Source: Streptomyces cinnamoneus
GTDB taxonomy: Bacteria; Actinomycetota; Actinomycetes; Streptomycetales; Streptomycetaceae
Direction: 5' to 3'
Assembly: GCF_002939475.1 (NCBI RefSeq)
Contig: NZ_PKFQ01000001.1
Coordinates: 1,984,001 to 2,048,000, forward strand
DNA: 64,000 nt
Notes under the pieces: generated by a model
The model's input: the letters and a program-made list of their open reading frames with translations, nothing else
What the model was told of the DNA's origin: nothing
The model's database searches: none
In this document: piece by piece, positions 41,649 to 50,188 of the stretch
Numbering within the stretch: the first letter of the stretch is position 1
How the letters are laid out: every line of letters starts with the position of its first letter
Translations under genes and position numbers: made by a program

Positions 41649-42499
41649 GCGGCACCACTCGCAGGCCGCGCGAGCGGGGACAGCGCTCGCGCGGGGCCTC
41701 CGTAGCCCTGCACACGGCGCTGATCTGCGCCTCCGCGATCTCCCTCTTCCCCGTCCTGTTCATCGTCTTCGTCTCGCTGCGCGGGCGGGACGGCTGGCAG
41801 GAACCCACCCGCTTCGTCGGGTTCGACTTCTCGAACTACACGCACATCCTGAGCGAGACCAAGTTCCTGACCTGGTTCGGCAACTCGGTGATCGTGGCGC
41901 TGGGCGCGACCGTGCTGGGCGTGCTCATCGCGGCGACCGCCGGCTACGCCGTGTCGCGGATGCGTTTCCCCGGGCACCGGCCGCTGATGTGGACGTTCCT
42001 GGTGGTGCAGATGTTCCCCATGGCGGTGCTCATCGTGCCGCTGTACAACATCCTCGGCGAGCTGGAGCTGCTGGACTCCTACGCGGGTCTGGTCCTCACC
42101 TACTGCTCGGTGTCGGTGCCGTTCTGCGCGTGGATGCTCAAGGGGTACTTCGACTCGATACCGGCCGAGATCGACGAGGCGGGCCGGGTGGACGGGCTGA
42201 CGCCGTTCGGCACGTTCTGGCGGCTGATCGTGCCGCTGGCCCGGCCGGGACTGGCCGTCACCGGCTTCTACTCCTTCATCACCGCCTGGGGGGAAGTGGC
42301 CTTCGCCAGCCAGTTCATGAGCAGCGAGGACCACTACACGCTGGCCGTGGGCCTGCAGACCTTCGTGGGCCAGCAGAAGGCCGAGTGGGGCCTGATGACG
42401 GCGGCGGCCGTGCTGATCACCGTCCCGGCCGGACTCGTCTTCTTCCTCGCCCAGCGGCACCTGGTCGCCGGGCTGACCGCGGGCGGCACCAAGGGCTGA
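41645..42499 (+). CDS. malG: Maltose ABC transporter permease
   Basis: 284 residues. Six membrane helices and the EAA loop EIDEAGRVDGLTPFGTFWRL with the conserved Asp-Glu-Ala and Gly. It pairs with MalF in the importer. Translationally coupled to malF by ATGA. aglA follows 69 bp later. Confidence 0.95.
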   Translation: MSGTTRRPRERGQRSRGASVALHTALICASAISLFPVLFIVFVSLRGRDGWQEPTRFVGFDFSNYTHILSETKFLTWFGNSVIVALGATVLGVLIAATAGYAVSRMRFPGHRPLMWTFLVVQMFPMAVLIVPLYNILGELELLDSYAGLVLTYCSVSVPFCAWMLKGYFDSIPAEIDEAGRVDGLTPFGTFWRLIVPLARPGLAVTGFYSFITAWGEVAFASQFMSSEDHYTLAVGLQTFVGQQKAEWGLMTAAAVLITVPAGLVFFLAQRHLVAGLTAGGTKG

Positions 42500-42568
42500 C
42501 CTTGCGCCCCGCCCGTCGTTGAGCCGTTCGCACGCCCACCACCGAGACTACGAGCCGATAGGAAGTAC

Positions 42569-44209
42569 ATGACCCAGGATCTCGCGCCCTCCGTCCGCCC
42601 GGCCCACGGCGCCGCCCCCGCGCGGGCGGACGGCTGGTGGCGCAGCGCCGTCATCTACCAGGTGTACGTGCGCTCGTTCGCCGACAGCGACGGTGACGGC
42701 ATCGGGGACCTGCGCGGGATCCGCGAGCGGCTGCCGTACCTGGCGGAGCTGGGCGTGGACGCGCTGTGGCTGACGCCGTTCTACGCCTCGCCGCAGGCGG
42801 ACGGCGGCTACGACGTCGCGGACTACCGCGCGGTGGACCCGCTGTTCGGGGAGCTCTCGGACGCGGACGACCTGGTGCGGGAGGCCCACCGGCAGGGCCT
42901 GAAGGTGATCGTGGACATCGTGCCCAACCACACCTCCGACCAGCACGTGTGGTTCCGCGCGGCGCTCGCGGACCGTCCGGGGGGGACGGCCCGCGCGCGC
43001 TACCACTTCCGTCCCGGCAAGGGCGAGCACGGCGAACTCCCGCCCAACGACTGGGAGTCGGTCTTCGGCGGTCCGGCCTGGACCCGGACGGCCGGCCCGG
43101 ACGGCACCCCGGGCGAGTGGTACCTGCACCTGTTCGCGCCCGAGCAGCCGGACCTCAACTGGGACAACCCCGAGGTGCGGGCCGAGTTCGATTCGGTGCT
43201 GCGGTTCTGGCTGGACCTGGGCGTGGACGGCTTCCGGATCGACGTGGCGCACGGCATGGTCAAGGCCGCGGGGCTGCCGGACATCGGGCTGAGCGAGCAG
43301 GCGAAGCTGATCGGCGCGCAGGTGCTGCCGTTCTTCGACCAGGACGGGGTGCACGAGATCCACCGCGGCTGGCGGCAGCTGCTGGACTCCTACCCCGGTG
43401 AGCGGATCGGCGTGGCCGAGGCGTGGGCGCCGACGTCCGAGCGGCTGGCGCTGTACGTGCGCCCGGACGAACTGCACCAGGCGTTCAACTTCCAGTTCCT
43501 GACCTGCGACTGGGGTGCCGAGGCGCTGCGGGAGGTCATCGACGCGTCGCTGGCGGCCACGCTGTCGGTCGGGGCGCCGACGACCTGGGTGCTGTCCAAC
43601 CACGACGTGGTGCGGCACGCCACCCGCTACGGCGGCGGGGACGAGCGGCTGGGCCTCGCGCGGGCGCGCGCCGCGGCGCTGCTGATGCTGGCGCTGCCCG
43701 GCTCGGCCTACGTCTACCAGGGCGAGGAGCTGGGGCTCCCCGAGGTCGTGGACCTGCCGGACGAGGTGCGCCAGGACCCGGCGTTCTTCCGGGGCGACGG
43801 CCAGGACGGCACCCGCGACGGCTGCCGGGTGCCGCTGCCGTGGTCCGGCGAGGCGGCCCCGTACGGCTTCGGGCCGGGCGGCAGCTGGCTGCCTCAGCCC
43901 TCGTCGTGGCGGGCGCTGTCGGTGGAGGCGCAGTCGGGCGACCCGCGCTCGACGCTGGAGCTGTACCGCTCGGCGCTGACGCTCCGCCACGAGCTGCCCG
44001 GTCTCGGTGACGGGGAGATGACGTGGCTGGAGGCACCGGAGGGCGTACTGGCCTTCGGGCGGCCGGGATTCGTGTGCACGCTGAACACGCTCGGCGACGA
44101 GGTGGCGGTTCCGGTGCCCGGCCGGCCCCTGCTGTCGTCCGCCGCCCTGGAATTCTCCGGTGGAACCGTGCGGATTCCTTCGGATACGTGCGTGTGGTGG
44201 GCAGTCTGA
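42569..44209 (+). CDS. aglA: Cytoplasmic alpha-glucosidase (GH13)
   Basis: 546 residues, no signal peptide. GH13 motifs: VIYQVYVRSFADSDGDGIGD, DIVPNHTSD, GFRIDVAHGM (nucleophile Asp), VAEAWA (acid/base Glu), LSNHDVVRH. The signature QVYVRSFADS near the N-terminus is typical of oligo-alpha-glucosidases that split imported maltodextrins into glucose. AGGAAG precedes the ATG. Its place after malEFG matches the known mal cluster of streptomycetes. Confidence 0.95.
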   Translation: MTQDLAPSVRPAHGAAPARADGWWRSAVIYQVYVRSFADSDGDGIGDLRGIRERLPYLAELGVDALWLTPFYASPQADGGYDVADYRAVDPLFGELSDADDLVREAHRQGLKVIVDIVPNHTSDQHVWFRAALADRPGGTARARYHFRPGKGEHGELPPNDWESVFGGPAWTRTAGPDGTPGEWYLHLFAPEQPDLNWDNPEVRAEFDSVLRFWLDLGVDGFRIDVAHGMVKAAGLPDIGLSEQAKLIGAQVLPFFDQDGVHEIHRGWRQLLDSYPGERIGVAEAWAPTSERLALYVRPDELHQAFNFQFLTCDWGAEALREVIDASLAATLSVGAPTTWVLSNHDVVRHATRYGGGDERLGLARARAAALLMLALPGSAYVYQGEELGLPEVVDLPDEVRQDPAFFRGDGQDGTRDGCRVPLPWSGEAAPYGFGPGGSWLPQPSSWRALSVEAQSGDPRSTLELYRSALTLRHELPGLGDGEMTWLEAPEGVLAFGRPGFVCTLNTLGDEVAVPVPGRPLLSSAALEFSGGTVRIPSDTCVWWAV

Positions 44210-44234
44210 GATGCGACGGGTACAGTCACCTCCT

Positions 44235-45329
44235 GTGACCGCCCGGCTCTCCGACATCGCAGCCCAGGCGGGTGTCAGCGAAGCAACCGTCAGCCGCGTC
44301 CTCAACGGAAAGCCGGGGGTCGCCGCCTCCACCCGCCAGTTGGTGCTGGCCGCGCTCGACGTGCTGGGCTACGAACGCCCGGTGCGGCTGCGGCAGCGCA
44401 GCGCCGGGCTGGTCGGGCTGATCACCCCGGAGCTGGAGAACCCCATATTTCCGGCCTTCGCCCAGGTGATAGGGCAGGCGCTGACCCGCCAGGGGTACAC
44501 CCCGGTGCTGGCCACGCAGACGCCGGGCGGCTCCACGGAGGACGAGCTGACCGAGATGCTGGTCGACCGGGGGGTGGCCGGGATCATCTTCGTCTCCGGG
44601 CTCCACGCCGACACCTCGGCGGACATGCAGCGCTACGAGCGGCTGCGCGCCCAGGGCGTGCCGTTCGTGCTGATCAACGGCTTCTCCGCGGAGGTGCGGG
44701 CGCCCTTCGTCTCGCCGGACGACCGCGCGGCCATGGACCTGGCCGTCACCCATTTGGCCGCACTGGGGCACCGCAGGATCGGGCTGGCCGTGGGCCCACG
44801 GCGGTACGTGCCGGTGCAGCGGAAGATCGAGGGCTTCCTGTCGAGCATGCGGGAGCGGCTCGGGGTGAGCGGGGCCGGGGCGGACGAGCTGGTCCAGCAT
44901 TCCCTGTTCACTCTTGAGGGTGGTCAGGCGGCGGCCTCCGCGCTCATCGAACGCGGGTGCACGGCCGTGGTGTGCGCGAGCGACATGATGGCGCTGGGCG
45001 TGGTGCGGGCGGTGCGCCAGCGCGGCCTCGAAGTGCCGCGCGACGTCTCGGTGGTGGGCTTCGACGACTCCCCGCTCATCGCGTTCACGGACCCGCCGCT
45101 GACCACGATCCGCCAGCCCGTGCAGGCGATGGGGCAGGCCGCGGTGCGCGCGTTGCTGGAGGAGGTCGGGGGCACCCCGGCGCCGCACAGCGAGTTCGTC
45201 TTCCTCCCCGAACTCGTGGTCAGGGGCTCCACGGCGTCGGCTCCGGCCGTGCGGGCGGAGGCCCGCACGAGCCCCCGCGGGGCGGCGGCGGAGCTGGCTG
45301 AAAACGACGAAGGGCCGACTTCGGGTTGA
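44235..45329 (+). CDS. malR: LacI-family maltose repressor
   Basis: 364 residues from GTG 44235. The helix-turn-helix is ARLSDIAAQAGVSEATVSRV with the hinge LNGKPGVAASTRQ. A periplasmic-binding-protein-like effector domain follows, including VGLITPELENPIFPAFAQVI, ASDMMALGVVRA and VGFDDSPLIAFTDPPLTTI. It closely resembles Streptomyces MalR/Reg1, which represses malE and amylase genes and is released by maltose or maltotriose. A TACAGT element at 44221 may give a private promoter; ATG 44211 is an alternative start. Here the gene lies behind aglA. Confidence 0.93.
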   Translation: MTARLSDIAAQAGVSEATVSRVLNGKPGVAASTRQLVLAALDVLGYERPVRLRQRSAGLVGLITPELENPIFPAFAQVIGQALTRQGYTPVLATQTPGGSTEDELTEMLVDRGVAGIIFVSGLHADTSADMQRYERLRAQGVPFVLINGFSAEVRAPFVSPDDRAAMDLAVTHLAALGHRRIGLAVGPRRYVPVQRKIEGFLSSMRERLGVSGAGADELVQHSLFTLEGGQAAASALIERGCTAVVCASDMMALGVVRAVRQRGLEVPRDVSVVGFDDSPLIAFTDPPLTTIRQPVQAMGQAAVRALLEEVGGTPAPHSEFVFLPELVVRGSTASAPAVRAEARTSPRGAAAELAENDEGPTSG

Positions 45330-45365
45330 TCTGCGCCCAGGGGCTTTCTGGCAGACTGTTTCCCT

Positions 45366-46229
45366 ATGGGTGAAGCGACTGCAAGGACCCTGGAAGGCCG
45401 GACGGCCGCCCCGCCACCCACCGAGGAGCGAGGGGACCGGCCGCCGGCGGGCCGCCCCCGTCCCCGGGCGCCGCGCCTCCTGGGCAGACTGCGTTCCCCA
45501 CGGCATCCGCGCCTGTGGGTCGAGGTACTGCTGATCGCGGTGAGTTACTGGATGTACTCGCTGATCCGCAATGCCGTGCCCGAGCAGCGGGCGGCCGCCC
45601 TGCGGAACGCCGACTGGATCTGGCAGACCGAGCACACCTTGCACATCGCGGTCGAGCACACGGTCAACAACGCCGTGAACTCGGTGACGTGGCTGGTCGT
45701 GGGCATGAACTACTACTACGCCACGCTGCATTTCGTGCTGACGATCGGCGTGCTGGTCTGGCTCTACCGCTGGCATCCCGGGCGCTACGCCGCCGCGCGG
45801 CTGGTCCTCTTCGCCACCACCGGCGTGGCACTGATCGGTTACTACCTGTATCCCCTGGCGCCACCGCGGCTGATGACCGGCCCCGGCTTCGTCGACACCG
45901 TCGTCGTGCACCACACCTGGGGTTCGATGGCCTCGGGCAATCTCGCCGACATGTCCAACCAGTACGCGGCGATGCCGTCGATGCACATCGGCTGGTCGAC
46001 GTGGTGCGGGGTCACCATCGCGATGCTGGCCCGGCGGGCGTGGGCGAAGGCGCTGGGGGCGCTGTACCCGCTCGCGACGCTGGTGGTGATCGTGTCCACC
46101 GCCAACCACTTCTGGCTGGACGCGGTGGGCGGCCTGCTGTGCCTGACCCTCGGCGGTGCCCTCTCCCGCCTCTGGTACGGCGCGTTCCCCTTCCGGCTGG
46201 CCCGGCACGTCGCGGTCAGGGGCGTCTAG
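45366..46229 (+). CDS. PAP2-superfamily membrane protein (AUR1/IPC-synthase-like)
   Basis: 287 residues. A Pro/Arg-rich cytoplasmic N-terminus of about 45 residues is followed by six membrane helices. AMPSMHIGWSTW and STANHFWLDAVGG carry the C2 and C3 motifs of the PAP2 phosphatase/transferase fold, and YLYPLAPPRLM is typical of the inositol-phosphotransferase-like subgroup. It likely handles lipid phosphates or transfers phospho-head groups at the membrane. Convergent with glnE. Confidence 0.88.
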   Translation: MGEATARTLEGRTAAPPPTEERGDRPPAGRPRPRAPRLLGRLRSPRHPRLWVEVLLIAVSYWMYSLIRNAVPEQRAAALRNADWIWQTEHTLHIAVEHTVNNAVNSVTWLVVGMNYYYATLHFVLTIGVLVWLYRWHPGRYAAARLVLFATTGVALIGYYLYPLAPPRLMTGPGFVDTVVVHHTWGSMASGNLADMSNQYAAMPSMHIGWSTWCGVTIAMLARRAWAKALGALYPLATLVVIVSTANHFWLDAVGGLLCLTLGGALSRLWYGAFPFRLARHVAVRGV

Positions 46230-46295
46230 AACGCTCGAAGTGGCGGATGTGGGGAGCCGGCGGCATGCTGGAAGCGGCCGGGCGGGCCGTGTCCG

Positions 46296-49200
46296 TCAGG
46301 CCCCGTAGAACAGTTCCTCCACCACGGCCCGGGCCCGCCGCGTGGTGCGGCGGTAGTCGTCCAGCATCTCCCCGACGTGCCCCGGTTCGTAGCCGAGGTA
46401 GCGGCCCACGGCGGCCAGCTCGCGGCCGTCGCCGGGGAAGGTGTCCCCGGGCCGGCCGCGCACGAGCATCACGGCGTTGCGCACGCTGGTCGCCAGGACC
46501 CAGGCCTCGTCCAGGATCCGGGCGTCCTCGGTGGAGATCAACTCCGCGGCGCAGGCCGCGGCCAGCGCCTCGCGCGTCCGCGTGGTGCGCAGCCCCGGCT
46601 CCGCCCAGCCGTGCCGCATCTGCAACAGCTGCACCGTCCACTCCACGTCCGACAGCCCGCCCCGCCCCAGCTTGGTGTGGGTGGTGGGGTCCGCGCCGCG
46701 CGGCAGCCGCTCGGTCTCCATCCGGGCCTTGAGCCGGCGGATCTCGCGCACCGCGTCCTCGCCGAGCCCCTCGGCGGGGTAGCGCAGCGGGTCGACCAGG
46801 TCGATGAAGCGCCGGCCCAGCTCCGCGTCGCCCGCGACGGCTTCGGCGCGCAGCAGCGCCTGGCTCTCCCACACCAGCGACCAGCGCCGGTAGTAGGCGG
46901 CGTACGAGGCGAGGCTGCGCACGATCGGGCCGGACTTGCCCTCGGGGCGCAGGTCGGCGTCGACGAGCAGCGGCGGGTCGGTGGTGGGCAGTTGCAGCAG
47001 GCGGCGCATCTCCCCGGCGACGGCGAAGGCGGCCTTGGCCGCCTCCTCGTCGCTGACGCCCTCGCGCGGCTCGTGGACGAACAGGACGTCCGCGTCGGAG
47101 CCGTAGCCCTGCTCGCGGCCCCCGAAGCGGCCCATGCCGATGACGGCGAAGCGGGTGGGCAGGGTGTCGCCCCACTCGGCCCGTACGGCCGCGCGCAGGG
47201 CGCCGGCGATGGTGGCGGCGTTGATGTCGGAGACGGCCTCGCCGACGAGGTCGGCGCGGGCGGCGTGGTCGCCGCCGGCCGTCTCGGCGGCGCCGCGCGA
47301 GCCCGTGCCGCGCTCGCCGGAGGCGTGGGCCTCGGCGGGGGTGCCGCCGCGGCCGTAGGCGCCGATGATGTCGGCGGCCGAGGTGCGGAACAGCTCGCGG
47401 CGGCGCACGCCGCGCACCGCGACGATCGCCGCCTCGGCGTCCTCGGCGCGGCCGACGGCGGCCAGCACCTCCTGTTCCAGGGCCTCCCGGCTGCGGGGGC
47501 GCAGGCCCCCGGGGTCGCCGAGCAGGGCGACGGCTTCGGGGGCGCGCAGCAGCAGGTCGGGGGCGAGGCGGCCGGCGGAGAGCACCCGGGCGAGGTTCTC
47601 GGCGGCGGCGCCCTCGTCGCGCAGCAGCCGCAGGTACCAGGGGGTCCGGCCGAGCGCGTCGGAGACCTTGTGGAAGTTCAGCAGCCCGGCGTCGGGGTCG
47701 GCCGAGTCGGCGAACCAGCCCAGGAGGACGGGCAGCAGGGTGCGCTGGATGGCGGCCTTGCGGGTCACGCCGGAGGCGAGGGCCTCCAGGTGGCGCAGGG
47801 CGGCGGCGGGGTCGGCGTAGCCGAGGGCCTCCAGGCGCTGGCCGGCGGCCTCGGGGCTGAGCCGGGCCTCACCGGGCTCCAGCTGGGCGACGGCGTCCAG
47901 CAGGGGGCGGTAGAAGAGCTTCTCGTGCAGCCGGCGGACCTCGCGGGTGTGCAGCCGCCACTGCCTGCCGAGTTCGGCGACGGGTTCCTTGCCGCCCGGC
48001 CAGCCGCAGGTGCGGGCCAGGGAGCGGCCGAGGCGGCGCAGGTCGTCCTCCCCCTCGGGCACCAGGTGGGTGCGGCGCAGCCGGTAGAGCTGGATGCGGT
48101 GCTCCATGGCCCGCAGGAAGCGGTAGGCGGCGTCGAGGGACGCCGCGTCGGCGCGGCCCACGTAGCCGCCCGCGGCGAGGGCGGCCAGCGCGTCGAGGGT
48201 GCTGCCGGCGCGGAGCGAGGCGTCGCTGCGGCCGTGCACCAACTGGAGGAGCTGCACGGCGAATTCCACGTCGCGCAGCCCGCCGGGGCCGAGCTTGAGT
48301 TCCCTCTCGAGCTGGGTCGCGGGGATCGACTCGATGACGCGGCGGCGCATCTGCTGGACGTCGGCGACGAAGTTCTCGCGCTCGGCGGCCTGCCAGACCA
48401 GCGGGGAGACGGCGTCCAGATAGGCACGGCCGAGGGCGGCGTCGCCGGCGACGGGGCGGGCCTTGAGGAGGGCCTGGAACTCCCAGGTCTTGGCCCAGCG
48501 CTGGTAGTAGGCGAGGTGGCTGGAGAGGCTGCGCACCAGGGGGCCGTTGCGGCCCTCGGGGCGGAGGTTGGCGTCGACGGGCCAGATGGTCCCCTCGGGG
48601 GTGACGTCGGAGCAGACGCGCATCATGCGGGAGGCGAGGCGGGTGGCGGCCTGGAGGGCGGGGCCCTCGGGGGTGCCGTCCGTGGCCTCGGCCACGAAGA
48701 TGACGTCGACGTCGGAGACGTAGTTCAGCTCCTGGCCGCCGCACTTGCCCATGCCGATGACGGCCAGCCGGCAGGCCGCGGCGTCGGCGGGCTGCTCCTC
48801 CCCGGCGATCGCCAGGGCGGCGCGGAGGGTGGCGGTGGCCAGGTCGGCCAGTTCGGCCGCGGTCCGGGCGACGTCCACGCTGCCGCCGACGTCGCGGGCG
48901 GCGATGACCAGCAGGCAGCGACGGTAGGCGGCGCGCAGCGCGTCGGGGGGCGTGAGCCCGGCGCCGCGTTCCCCGCGGATCCCCTCGGCGAGGGCCCGTT
49001 CGAAGTCCGCGACGGTGGGGTTGAGGTCGGCCGGTTCGAAGGCGTCCAGGGCGTGCCAGTCCCGGGGGTGCCGGGCGAGGTGGTCGCCAAGGGCCTCGGA
49101 GGCGCCCAGCACGCCCAGCAGCCGGTCGCGCAGCGGTTTGGCGCGGGCCAGGGTGTCCAGCAGCGCCCGGCGTTCGCCGTCCTCGCCCCGGCGGTCCAGC

Positions 49201-49400
49201 GCGTCCACGAGGTGGGTGAGCCCGCGCAGCGCGAGGTCGGGGTCGGCGGTGGCGCCGAGCGCGTCGAGGAACACCGGGTCGGCCCGCACGCCCTCCAGTC
49301 CGGGGCCGTCGAGCAGTCGCTCGGCGGCGGCCGCGTCGGTGAAGCCGTACCTCAGCAGCCGTGTGTACGTGCTGCTGCGACGCCCCTCCGGCACCGTCAT
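46296..49400 (-). CDS. glnE: Glutamine synthetase adenylyltransferase/deadenylase
   Basis: 1034 residues. Two nucleotidyltransferase halves, each with its paired-aspartate site: LNYVSDVDVIFV in the N-terminal (deadenylylating) half and GYGSDADVLFV in the C-terminal (adenylylating) half, each followed by a GRNGPLVR or GKSGPIVR motif and a helical domain. It modifies Tyr397 of GlnA according to nitrogen status. Its start overlaps the stop of the GGCT-like gene (ATGA), so it is translationally coupled and probably transcribed with it, with glnA2 just upstream. Confidence 0.97.
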   Translation of the reverse strand: MTVPEGRRSSTYTRLLRYGFTDAAAAERLLDGPGLEGVRADPVFLDALGATADPDLALRGLTHLVDALDRRGEDGERRALLDTLARAKPLRDRLLGVLGASEALGDHLARHPRDWHALDAFEPADLNPTVADFERALAEGIRGERGAGLTPPDALRAAYRRCLLVIAARDVGGSVDVARTAAELADLATATLRAALAIAGEEQPADAAACRLAVIGMGKCGGQELNYVSDVDVIFVAEATDGTPEGPALQAATRLASRMMRVCSDVTPEGTIWPVDANLRPEGRNGPLVRSLSSHLAYYQRWAKTWEFQALLKARPVAGDAALGRAYLDAVSPLVWQAAERENFVADVQQMRRRVIESIPATQLERELKLGPGGLRDVEFAVQLLQLVHGRSDASLRAGSTLDALAALAAGGYVGRADAASLDAAYRFLRAMEHRIQLYRLRRTHLVPEGEDDLRRLGRSLARTCGWPGGKEPVAELGRQWRLHTREVRRLHEKLFYRPLLDAVAQLEPGEARLSPEAAGQRLEALGYADPAAALRHLEALASGVTRKAAIQRTLLPVLLGWFADSADPDAGLLNFHKVSDALGRTPWYLRLLRDEGAAAENLARVLSAGRLAPDLLLRAPEAVALLGDPGGLRPRSREALEQEVLAAVGRAEDAEAAIVAVRGVRRRELFRTSAADIIGAYGRGGTPAEAHASGERGTGSRGAAETAGGDHAARADLVGEAVSDINAATIAGALRAAVRAEWGDTLPTRFAVIGMGRFGGREQGYGSDADVLFVHEPREGVSDEEAAKAAFAVAGEMRRLLQLPTTDPPLLVDADLRPEGKSGPIVRSLASYAAYYRRWSLVWESQALLRAEAVAGDAELGRRFIDLVDPLRYPAEGLGEDAVREIRRLKARMETERLPRGADPTTHTKLGRGGLSDVEWTVQLLQMRHGWAEPGLRTTRTREALAAACAAELISTEDARILDEAWVLATSVRNAVMLVRGRPGDTFPGDGRELAAVGRYLGYEPGHVGEMLDDYRRTTRRARAVVEELFYGA

Positions 49401-50152
49401 CGCATGCCTCCCGTCCCTGGCTCCCGACAGGCTCGGTCCGAACCACGGCCGAGCCTAGTCGTACCGGGCCGCGGCGGCGTGGGGGGTGTTCCCGGCACGG
49501 TGCGGCCCCCGGCCGGGGGGCCGGCCGCGGGCGTCCGCAGCAGCGCCGCGACCGCCCCGGGGCTCCAGTGCCCTTCGGCGCCCGGGCATCCGGCCAGGTA
49601 GGCGGCGACGTGCTCGGCGCTCCAGCCGTGCGATTCGACGAGGCCGGCCGCGAGGTGCCGCAGGTAGGCGGCCGAGGGCGGATTGCCGGGCACGTCGCGG
49701 TGGCTCCACGGGGCGGTGAGGGTGAGGACGGGGTGGCCGTCCAGCCGGCCGGGGCACACCAGCGTCTCGTAGCGCCCCGGGCCCAGTCGCGTGCGGGAGT
49801 CCGGGACGGCCCGCGTCAGGTCGACGTCCCGGCCCGGCTCCCGGTACATCTCCTGTGCCGCGATGTCGGAGAACTGGGCCGCCGTGAGCAGATGGGCGCG
49901 GGCGGCGGTCTCGCCCGCGCCGTCGGGGTCGTAGAACGCCCGCCCGCCGGTCCAGACGGGCGACTCGGTGGCGAAGTACAGGACTCCGGGCAGCATGACC
50001 GGCACCGACCGCTCGGGCGGGCGCGGGTCCCGGCAGCCGGGATACGTCCGCGTGCCCCCGGGCGGCCTGCCGCCGGAGAGGTAGCAGCGAAGGCGCCGGC
50101 CGTGCATGTTGGACCCGAAGGCCGCGTACCAGACGCGGTCGGGGCCGCTCAC
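49397..50152 (-). CDS. Gamma-glutamylcyclotransferase-fold protein
   Basis: About 251 residues from GTG 50152 (TTG 50161 also possible; neither has a clear ribosome-binding site). VWYAAFGSNM is the hallmark start of the GGCT-like fold. VLYFATESPVWTGGRAFYDP and ETLVCPGRLDGHPVLTLTAP follow. The C-terminal 50 residues are Pro/Gly-rich. Homologues in streptomycetes are often mislabelled histone deacetylase. Lying between glnA2 and glnE suggests a link to gamma-glutamyl metabolism; activity is unproven. Confidence 0.75.
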   Translation of the reverse strand: MSGPDRVWYAAFGSNMHGRRLRCYLSGGRPPGGTRTYPGCRDPRPPERSVPVMLPGVLYFATESPVWTGGRAFYDPDGAGETAARAHLLTAAQFSDIAAQEMYREPGRDVDLTRAVPDSRTRLGPGRYETLVCPGRLDGHPVLTLTAPWSHRDVPGNPPSAAYLRHLAAGLVESHGWSAEHVAAYLAGCPGAEGHWSPGAVAALLRTPAAGPPAGGRTVPGTPPTPPRPGTTRLGRGSDRACREPGTGGMR

Positions 50153-50188
50153 GCGCGGCAACCGCTGCGGCCGGCGCTCACGGCCGCC

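Noticed and set aside
46377-49601. 1074-residue open frame on the plus strand across glnE
   Set aside because: It is antisense to glnE, Gly/Ala/Val-rich and without known motifs; GC-rich third positions open this frame by chance.
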